The notes under the pieces were generated by a model, which saw only the letters and a program-made list of their open reading frames with translations, was not told where the DNA came from and searched no databases. The position numbers and the translations under genes were made by a program. From contig JBMGUZ010000007.1 in assembly GCA_051530055.1 (NCBI GenBank), positions 19,178-83,177 of the forward strand: a DNA stretch of 64,000 nt. The letters run 5' to 3'. How positions within the stretch are numbered: position 1 is the stretch's first letter; each line of letters begins with the position of its first letter. The DNA is from Neoechinorhynchus agilis (lineage: Eukaryota; Acanthocephala). Shown here piece after piece: positions 56,466 to 64,000 of the stretch.

Positions 56466-57660
56466 GTTGCTGCTACGATCGAGAATGGATGTCCGGAATG
56501 TCCACGGAGAAGCGAGCCTACATTTAAACGAACACTGACGAGAACTGGACATCATGAACCGCCGGAAACAAGTCCAGCGTCGGGCCCAGGGAAATCAGTG
56601 GACACAAATAACCGATAAGATTTGATTTACACTCGAAGATTCGTGGTCCAAGAGATAATGAGCGAACTATGTTTGCCCAATGACTATCGAGGGATCATCT
56701 ACATCGAGAAAACTGACCTGCCCTTTTGAGTCAATGTTCGCAATGCACTGAATCCGGACGCAAAATCATGAGCAGCGGCGGAGAAAACAATCGAAGCGAG
56801 TTAGATATGTGGCCAAGAACCCCATGGAACTATCGCCGAAGCACTTCTTATGTCCCGGATAATTACAAAGGGGAAGGTGTTTCTTCAGACAATGAGCGAG
56901 ATAGAGCGTTCTGGGCATCAGTTCGGTAAAGCCCAAAAACTGCTCAACAGACGAAGCGAATTTTCGACTTCGATGTCGCTAATTTAACGCACACTTCACA
57001 ACTCTATACGCTTTTTGTAGATTCCTGAGAAAGACGACGAAAGCTCTGAAATAAAGATTTTTCCTTTTGTCATTACAGCAGCCCTCTCCCAAGTGTCTAT
57101 TTTCGAAAACAAAACCTAATCAATCATGCAGCTCGAAAATCAAGTAGTATTTCACACGAAATAAGTTATTTGTAACAAAACCGTGTTTTTTATCTTAAAC
57201 TTAGCTTCTGTAAGTGTGTGAATTTGGGCTCTGCTTTTCTAGGATAATATCAGATAAAGATTCCGATAAAAGCGGACTATAGATCAGTGATGGAGCGGAC
57301 TATCAACTATCTGAGACGGAATATCAACATGTCGATTAATGAGGTACCGGAGTATATAATTAGACTTATTGTTTAAGTCTTAACACGCTTATTTTCTAAT
57401 GGCAGATATATTTAAATTGGGCTTCAAGAAGAAGCATTCCGAGAAAAATTTCCAGCGCTCGATCCATGTGTCCATTAATTAATTGTTAATGTGTGTAAGC
57501 GGAATTTAAATAAATAAATACATCGTTCGCAAAACAATACATTCATAAATCGCAGCGCGTAAACATAAAAATGTTAAACGTTTAAACGAAAAAAGTATTG
57601 GAATTCTACAACTTATTGTCTTTCAATATCTGATGCTATTTTATAAGAAACATCACAGTA
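55920..57660. other. Kinase 5' flank and retroelement debris
   Basis: To 56465 this is duplicated with the second kinase. From 56466 to about 57080 there are open stretches on the + strand (for example YRRSTSYVPDNYKGEGVSSD near 56830) that end in a retroelement 3' end resembling 15487-15580. The remainder is AT-rich with nothing recognised. Confidence 0.4.
56970..57062 (+). mobile_element. Retroelement end with CUGANGAA-type hairpin
   Basis: GATGTCGCTAATTTAACG, then CTTTTTGTAGATTC, then CTGAGAAAGACG-ACGAAAG-CTCTGAAATAAAG (57025-57055). It is homologous to 15487-15580 and degenerate. Confidence 0.55.
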
Positions 57661-57714
57661 GCTCAAATTTAGTTCATTCTTTTATTTACTTAAATTACAT
57701 GAATCTGTGAATCT

Positions 57715-58065
57715 TCAATGCTTAGGCTTCTTGCGGTTACGTCTCGAACCCTTCCGTTTATGTACTGGGAATAAATCCTTTTCTCCGGCAAAATACTCAA
57801 ATTCATCGACACCAAAATTGAACAGCTCGGGCTCCGCAGTGAAATCCACATTTCCATCCTTTGAACCTTTGCATTTCTTCCAACAGGCTCGGTAGCATGC
57901 TTCGAAATTTTCTGTAGTTCGATCAGCTTTATTCCACGTTTGGTACCTGTCGTGACATTTACCGATGCAATGACAGCGGTCTTTGAAGGATGATACAAAG
58001 GTGGAGAGACCGAGAACGATGGCGATGATCAGCATGAGGTGTTGAAGGGTTATGAACGCTGACAT
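57715..58065 (-). CDS. Small secreted six-cysteine protein, copy 3
   Basis: 116 aa. The signal peptide is nearly that of copy 1 (MSAFITLQHLMLIIAIVLGL). The mature region CHCIGKCHDRYQTWNKADRT keeps all six Cys and the KDGNVDFTAEPELFNFGVDE block. The C-terminus is long and strongly basic (VHKRKGSRRNRKKPKH). Codon-level divergence from copies 2 and 4 is large in the mature region but small in the signal and acidic blocks. Confidence 0.8.
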   Translation of the reverse strand: MSAFITLQHLMLIIAIVLGLSTFVSSFKDRCHCIGKCHDRYQTWNKADRTTENFEACYRACWKKCKGSKDGNVDFTAEPELFNFGVDEFEYFAGEKDLFPVHKRKGSRRNRKKPKH

Positions 58066-58205
58066 TGGGAGGAAGGTTGGCTAGCTGAAGGGTTTCCTTC
58101 TTATTCAGCTTACATTTTTTAACAATAGTAGCCGTGGTAACTAAAAAATTTCGGTAATCTAACTTTTATTCTGATTGGCTAAAACATATTTTTTAAGTTT
58201 GTGGT
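58066..58205 (-). promoter_or_regulatory. Shared upstream region of six-cysteine gene, copy 3
   Basis: Same CCAAT plus AATAAAAG arrangement; homology to the other three ends soon after, near 58205. Confidence 0.55.
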
Positions 58206-59142
58206 TTGATTAGGCAATAAGCCATATTTTTTATCGATTGGTGTAAGATGAGGATTTTACAACACGCGGCTGAATTATGGGTACACATCCCAACGATTTA
58301 GAGTTTGTACATTCCGCAGTTTAGCTGGGGTGGTCAAGTGGACCAATGCTCCTAATCCCAGCTTTGGCTTTACGGCAAAGCTACCTACCGGTTTCGACAA
58401 CTTGATTTTTAACTTTGGTTTTCCTAATTTCACAACAATAAATGCCATTAATGAAGATATTATGAACGTTCAAAAATTTTAAATGTTTTGTTTTACTGTG
58501 ATTATAGCCAACCTTGGCCCATTTTAATACAAAATCGACAGCTGTTAATATATAACATTCAATAAATTTTATTAAAATTCTTATAGCTGACTTTGCGTCT
58601 TGCTTCATCTTATTTAGTACTTTAGTCGAATGCGATGTGCTATACTACTAAGCTATAGAGATATTCAGTTTCTTTATTTTCGTTATTTCCGATCTTCGTC
58701 ATTGAAACATATTAAGGTGAACATTTCTTAGAGGAAACTTTAAAACTTGAAATTTAACAAATAAAAAACGGCCATTAATACTGAAGGTTTAGTCATTCTT
58801 CACGTGATTGGCAGTTTAATAAATACCCTTGCATGCAAATAAGACTGTATAATTATTAATGCCTTAACGATTTCTGCGTTCGGAAATAAACACACAGATA
58901 AACTTAAAAATACCATCTACCGACATTTTCAATAATTAAGCGGTGTCCATATTCTACGAACTGTCTGTTTTAGCCGATGCCATGCGTTCCTGAAGAGTTT
59001 GATACTTGAAATGAATATAACTTTGGCTAAACATAAAAGACGTCCCATTTAATCGTACTTTATCGCTTGCAGCTCGTTATACTAAACGATCACGGTACTT
59101 AAACGTCAAAGAATTTGATTCTTAGTAATGAAAATGTGTTTT
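58206..59142. other. AT-rich intergenic stretch
   Basis: A 75-codon ATG frame on the - strand (58381-58608) has no recognisable domain. Nothing else is seen. Confidence 0.35.
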
Positions 59143-59254
59143 AATCTAGAGCATATTGTGGATGAATCCCTAATGGTATTTTCTCCCAAACATTAAGTAG
59201 CTAAAATTTAGATCATTCTTTTATTCAGTTAAGATTACACGGATCTGTGGATCT

Positions 59255-59566
59255 TTAATGCTTCTTGCCGTGGTGCCGTGAACCCTTTTCTCCGGGTAAA
59301 TATTCAATTTCATCGACATTGAAGTAATACAGCTCTGGCTCCGCCGTGAAATCCACATTCCCATCCTTTGAATCTTTGCACTTAATCGCACAGGCCTGTT
59401 TGCATGCATCGATATTTTTTGGAGTTTGGTCAACTTTATTCCACTTTTTTGACCTTTCCTGACATTTGGCAGCACACGAGCATTTGTCTTGAGCGTATGA
59501 CTCAAGAATGGCGATGCTGAAGACGATGGCGATGATAAGAAAGAGGTTGCTTCTGAACGCTGACAT
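59255..59566 (-). CDS. Small secreted six-cysteine protein, copy 4
   Basis: 103 aa. Signal peptide MSAFRSNLFLIIAIVFSIAI; the mature region is identical to copy 2 through EYLPGEK, then a shorter tail GSRHHGKKH. Copies 2 and 4 therefore differ only by small in-frame length changes in the signal peptide and tail. Confidence 0.8.
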   Translation of the reverse strand: MSAFRSNLFLIIAIVFSIAILESYAQDKCSCAAKCQERSKKWNKVDQTPKNIDACKQACAIKCKDSKDGNVDFTAEPELYYFNVDEIEYLPGEKGSRHHGKKH

Positions 59567-59755
59567 TGGGAGGAAGGTTGGCTAGCTGAAGGGTTATCTT
59601 CTTATTCAGCTTACACTTTTTAACAATAGTAGCCATAGTTACTCAGAACTTTTTTAAAATCTAACTTTTATTCTGATTGGCTAACGCATATTTTACTGGC
59701 ATAATCAATGTTTCGGTAATTTCCTTCCGCAATACTAAATCTGTACTATAAGTCA
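59567..59755 (-). promoter_or_regulatory. Shared upstream region of six-cysteine gene, copy 4
   Basis: Same block as in the other three copies, almost identical to copy 2. Confidence 0.6.
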
Positions 59756-60503
59756 CGTGTCGACGATAGAGTGTGGATCAAATCAGTGAGCTCCGACCAG
59801 CAACTCTTTGGGTTTATCTCAAACAATTTCAATGTGGACGGTGTTGAAATTATCCAAAATACGAATTTACGTCCATTGCGGGATGCACTGACTGTTAGTA
59901 GTTACTTTCATTCAAATTAGGTCACTCATAATGATTATTATCATTTTCCACGATGTTAGACTTACCAACAATGTGGACGCTGATTTCAAAAATGCGATAA
60001 AAACGCAATCATTTGCCCGAATCGATCACAAAACCACCGCATCGCGAATTTTCCTAGATCAGTTGAGAGCTGCTCTAAATGCGAACAAACAGGACACTTC
60101 GCATTATCTAAGTCATGCCCGGGGTTCAGGAACCCTCGCCCATCATTCCTCGCCGCTCTGAATTCGACCCATCGTACCATGCAGTCCTCCATCAGAGGCA
60201 AAAATCTTAACATTTTTATTACTGGTATACCGGAATCCTCCCGTTGCAGATCCTGTCATCGTTGATGCACACAACCGCCAGCAAATTTTTCCTAGTGGTC
60301 AACTCCTTTTCCTCGACATTCACTCTATTATTCCTCCCCATCAACAGTCCAAAAATCCCTTTAACCCGAGAATACGTCTCCTCAAAGGAATTTTTAATTC
60401 ACCACTCGTAGCCTCCCTCTTTCCTAACAGGAGATACAAGCTCCTTACTTCACAACTTTCTTTTCGTATCTACCATATAAGAACTCATCATCGAATCCTT
60501 CCA

Positions 60504-61328
60504 TTCACTCCTGGTTCGCCCCAAGTTTCACACAAATTCGTTCATCCTTTGATCTATGCGGATGATGTGTTCTTATCAAAAGAAGGCTGAGATAGTTGAT
60601 ATTATAACTAAAAGTTAACGTAATACCATAAGCAATATTTTATCAATGACTAATCTGCTTTTAAACAATGATAAATCAGTGATTTTTCCACTAAACGACT
60701 CTTGTGTTTCTCTATACTTTTAATAAAACTGAAAGCTAATCCTGAGTTAGGATCGCTGAATTTTGAAACATCAAGAAGGATCTTCGGCAACAAAATAACT
60801 CTTTTCGAGGTTTCTTACTTAAACTAAAAGCTCTTACCTTTAGACTCTCAAGATTGAGGTTAGCATGAATAAGTCATGCAAAATAATATTTTGCAAAGAA
60901 CAGAGTAACACTGCCAAAATATTGTCATTCTAACAATAAGATTATATTAATTTTAGAAATAACATTATCGATTAGTAAATAGGTTATCCTCGACGATGTC
61001 ACAAAGGATTGGATACCTCAGATATAATCAGGAATGAGCAAAAATTTGCGGCGAAGGATACTTCGGAACAACTGCTAGAGCTTTGTTATTTCAATTCTTG
61101 TCATTGTTTATAACTATGCTAATATATCCTTCCCGAAATGCTGTTTTGAGCAGAATGATGGTATTGAGGTGGAGATCCTCACTTTAACGCTTACAGCTCG
61201 AACATTTACTCCAATCATCAACGATACCGAATGCAAGTAAAGCAAATAAAAACCATTCGCTTAAACTTATCACAATTTGCATGTCGCGATTTTTCTAAGT
61301 CGAAAATGGCGATAATAGAATTGTGGCC
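60504..61328 (+). mobile_element. Decayed LINE RT fragment and AT-rich sequence
   Basis: Near 60555 the + strand reads HPLIYADDVFLSKEG, a recognisable RT motif C, followed by many stops. The rest is unassigned. This replaces the ORF2 half of the LINE seen in the other duplicate. Confidence 0.5.
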
Positions 61329-63123
61329 ATTTTCAAAGCACAGGAAGGTTACAAGTGGTTCTCCTCTGTTCGAGCTCCTTGATATTCTTTAAAGAAATCG
61401 CAAATTCAGCGAGTTTATGCAAACAAGTGAATATTATTTGTAAAAAATAGTCTGGAAGGAGTACAGAGTCTTTTTGAATAAGAAACCTTAGCCCATCGCA
61501 CAATCGGAAAACAATATAAAGTTTTATTGGCTAAAATTCGTCAAATAAGCTACCGTATGGGTCAATAGGTGGATTTTTCAAGGAGACGAGCGGTGACTTC
61601 GGTTTGTTTCCGGTCAGATTAATAGCAGGTTTATAGATCATGGCAACCTTTCGTTGGAACAGATTCCACCAGTCAATCACTTTAAAGAATTTATGAGCTT
61701 TCATCTGATCGATTCCACCTTTTCCGCATCCATATCGCCTATCTGGATTAATTTTCAAAAGTCCGACGACGAGATCCTTGAGCTCGGATGAGAAATGTTC
61801 AGGAACTTTAAACCTCCCGGATTGAGCTTTAGCCATGATCCTCATTCCATCTGATGCCACAAACGGTGTGTAACCTGCATTGAGCTCGTAGGACAAAACG
61901 CCAAGAGACCACCAATCGCAACTTGTTGTATATCCAAGTCGTCCGGAAACTTCTGGGGCCATGTATTCTGGAGTTCCACAAATAGTTATTGCTCTCTCAT
62001 TCAGGAATTTAGCGAATCCGAAGTCCGTTACTTTGACATAGCCACTGTCTTCTACCAAAATATTCTCAGCTTTGATATCCCTATGAGTAACATTAATTCG
62101 ATGCAAGTAATCGAAGACGAGAACAATCTGTGCTATAATCAATCTACTTTCGTCTTCATTAAATCTTCGTTTTGAACGCAAATGTTCGTACAAATCACCG
62201 GTCGGAATTAACTTCATTACAATGTACAAATGGCCACTGTCCTTATAGGATCCCAAGAAGTCGACAATATTTGAATGAAATATACTGCTTAGCATTGCTT
62301 TTTCGTAGATGGTTCGCTTCGTTTGCCTCGTATGGACAAGATATTTCTTCTCAAAAATTTTGACGGCAAAGTGGTCGTGATCTTTGGTACCAACAGCGAC
62401 TAAACCAAAAGCACCTCGACCAATGGTCGTTTGAAGGACAATATCACTGGTGTCGAAATTTGGAGACGGCGAAGGTTTATTGAATTTATGGCGAAAATAC
62501 ATGCTAGCGTAAGTGTAAAAGCTGTCGAAGCTCACAAAAAGCCTCCAATCACGAACTTCATTTGGAATCATTGACATCAGATGATCTCTGTGAGGTGAAG
62601 CTAACAAACAAGTAGAAAGTCAGCTTTAGTTGATTCGTTGCCATGACTGCAAAAAGTTTTTATTCTTCAAAAAAAAGCAGAGAAATTTTGTCGTTCATGT
62701 AAAAATTATTAATAGAGTTTAAAGACGATAAAATTGTTGGGTCAAGGAACTATACGTCGCGTTATTATAATAAAATTAATTAGCTATTTTTAACAGAGTT
62801 TTTTTTGAATGTGAGATTTATTGGAAATTGGCAACTTCATCGATGTTCAGCACAATGACCAAGCGCCATGGTGCAGTACAGCGAAGACGCCAAAGGTCAA
62901 TAATCAAGAAGCACAGCGAAAACGTGGCATTTAAATTGATGATTCCTTTACAAAGCGGGTAACCTACTGAATTGAGTTTGCACGATATCAGGAGGATCCA
63001 GAATTTGTGTTACTCAAGAAAGGAGAAGCGGAACAATAATCGTTCAAGGAATCGATTGGGGGGATAACCGATTCTGAAGATAAAAATATATCAGTGAAAA
63101 GTTCACTAGTGCCGTTTTTTAAA
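61329..63123. repeat. Segmental duplication B2
   Basis: Partner of 54671-56465. Confidence 0.92.
61531..62577 (-). CDS. PKA-like catalytic-subunit kinase, copy 2
   Basis: 348 aa, six substitutions from copy 1: one in the APE-following loop (GYTTSCDWW for GYSTSCDWW) and five in the last 40 residues (RKVAM for RKLAM, INLTGNK for INPTENK, SPLVS for SPPVS, PPIDP for PPSDP). All catalytic residues and the terminal FDEF are kept, so both copies should be active kinases. The clustering of changes in the C-terminal tail suggests relaxed constraint there. Confidence 0.88.
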   Translation of the reverse strand: MSMIPNEVRDWRLFVSFDSFYTYASMYFRHKFNKPSPSPNFDTSDIVLQTTIGRGAFGLVAVGTKDHDHFAVKIFEKKYLVHTRQTKRTIYEKAMLSSIFHSNIVDFLGSYKDSGHLYIVMKLIPTGDLYEHLRSKRRFNEDESRLIIAQIVLVFDYLHRINVTHRDIKAENILVEDSGYVKVTDFGFAKFLNERAITICGTPEYMAPEVSGRLGYTTSCDWWSLGVLSYELNAGYTPFVASDGMRIMAKAQSGRFKVPEHFSSELKDLVVGLLKINPDRRYGCGKGGIDQMKAHKFFKVIDWWNLFQRKVAMIYKPAINLTGNKPKSPLVSLKNPPIDPYGSLFDEF

Positions 63124-63320
63124 CGGCAAAAATTTTAAATAAAAGGACCACGGAAAAAGTAGGGATACTGCATCGCCCGACTCAGTTGGGCTGCTGTACA
63201 CCTTGTGGCACAGGGGCGATTGCTAATTCACTCCGCACGTTCATCACCGAAAACTCAAAGCCGAGCGTGATCTTGAAATGTGATTTCAAAAATGCATTCA
63301 ACACTGTTCCCTTATTGTAA
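63118..63320 (+). mobile_element. R2-like LINE fragment (RT motif A)
   Basis: This matches 30071-30262 closely (SRDTASPDSVGLLYTLWH region, then LKCDFKNAFNTVP). It starts exactly at the end of the duplicated kinase flank. Confidence 0.75.
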
Positions 63321-63329
63321 AGAAATTAA

Positions 63330-64000
63330 TCATTATTGTTTCAATTTCAATTAGCGACATTCACTCAGAAATAGATTTATATTGAAAATTTTCGGCCTTT
63401 TCGTTGGCCTTCTTCAGTCAGATCTACAATTTAAAAGAAACATTATCAATTAGTTTATCCGGTGGGACTCATAGATTGAGTTTATAGTTAGCTTTGTTGC
63501 CAACAAAAGTATCTGTTTGCTGGATCATGATGGCTTCCATGGTCACTCTGTCGCGCCTTACATCAATCCTCGCAAGAACTTCGACGCCGTCAAAATTGAT
63601 CTCATGCCCATTGTCATTGATGTGGGACACTATTGCGGAGCTCACATCAGAATTCTCGATAGCTGCTCTTCTGTGTTCAGCAATCCTTCTTTTTAGATTG
63701 TTCGTTTGTCCCACATATGGCAGACTGCAATTCGAGGACACATCCAGCTGGAAGATCTTCATTCTTCGGTCGGAGTATTCCTTTCAGAGTCCTGCCCTTC
63801 CTAATATGGAGACGATACCCTCGTGCACTCCGTTGGAGTTCTCTTTGTTGTAGATCCAATTTAATTCATATTTCAGTAGTACCTCATCCGAACAGTACCG
63901 AAATGCTCTGATGTACATCGACCTGACTCTTGCCAATTTGTATCTGATCGGTTGCGCAGAGATCCATGGGACCACCATATGTGGAACACCTTGCTTCCTA
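63330..64000 (-). mobile_element. Penelope-like element, 3' part with GIY-YIG endonuclease
   Basis: On the - strand the translation reads GRTLKGILRPKNEDLPAGCV, then LPYVGQTNNLKRRIAEHRRA, SHINDNGHEINFDGVEVLAR, RDRVTMEAIMIQQTDTFVGN and a stop near 63469. YVGQT-x-LKRR-x-EH and the Glu of TMEAIM are the GIY-YIG nuclease core typical of Penelope-like elements. The RT lies beyond the window edge and a frame slip near 63700 separates the two parts. Downstream is a hairpin CUGAAGAA-GGCC-GGCC-GAAAA (63386-63417). Confidence 0.85.
63386..63417 (-). ncRNA. Hammerhead-like hairpin downstream of Penelope-like endonuclease
   Basis: CUGAAGAA, GGCC-AACGAAAA-GGCC stem-loop, GAAAA. Penelope-like elements are known to carry hammerhead ribozyme motifs. 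Here the core has one extra A on each side of the stem compared with CUGANGA/GAAA, so cleavage activity is uncertain. Confidence 0.45.

Larger units (their letters stand above)
59143..60503. repeat. Segmental duplication A2
   Basis: Partner of 50033-51415. It contains cysteine-rich gene copy 4 and a LINE ORF1 remnant with the same zinc knuckle (near 60090-60145). Confidence 0.9.

Overview
The window is nuclear DNA from a small-genome animal, most likely an arthropod and perhaps a mite or other chelicerate; the exact group is inference. The signs are an 18S rRNA of animal type, a spliced ribosomal protein gene with tiny introns (46-136 bp), a PHAX homologue, a PKA-like kinase, and animal-type retroelements: APE-type LINEs, an R2-like restriction-endonuclease LINE, a Penelope-like element and a Ty3/gypsy fossil.

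The dominant structure is a giant inverted repeat. Bases 1-20062 are mirrored almost base for base by 24439-44823, around a 4.4 kb spacer (20063-24438). The left arm reaches the window edge, so it may be longer. Differences seen between arms are few: an 8/9 homopolymer, one G/A substitution near the inner boundary, and a 325-base pure T run at 28369-28693 found only in the right arm. Each arm holds an intact spliced RPL7A (eL8) with a C/D snoRNA in intron 1, a compact PHAX, a secreted leucine-rich-repeat protein without a membrane anchor, a lysine-rich 189-aa protein, a possible 56-aa protein and many nested retroelement fragments. The spacer holds a LINE endonuclease piece and a gypsy fossil. 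Its right end holds a third copy of a host-gene 3' end that also lies just inside each arm.

Outside the palindrome (44824-64000) lie a mitochondrial-type thioredoxin with an unusual CHPC active site, four copies of a family of small secreted six-cysteine proteins with shared upstream sequence, an orphan 18S rRNA lacking a conserved internal block, and two nearly identical intronless PKA-like kinases. A cysteine-rich gene, a LINE and a kinase were duplicated in tandem (50033-56465 against 59143-63123). The window ends in an R2-like fragment and a Penelope-like GIY-YIG endonuclease.

The best candidates for something undescribed are the ampliconic-looking palindrome (biology or assembly artefact), the six-cysteine family amplified beside a PKA-like kinase, a SINE-like repeat carrying all three hammerhead-ribozyme core strands in a non-standard order, and a recurring CUGANGAA-hairpin-GAAAA motif with compensating stems. 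Coordinates of repeat fragments are approximate to tens of bases; gene starts, stops and splice sites were read directly.
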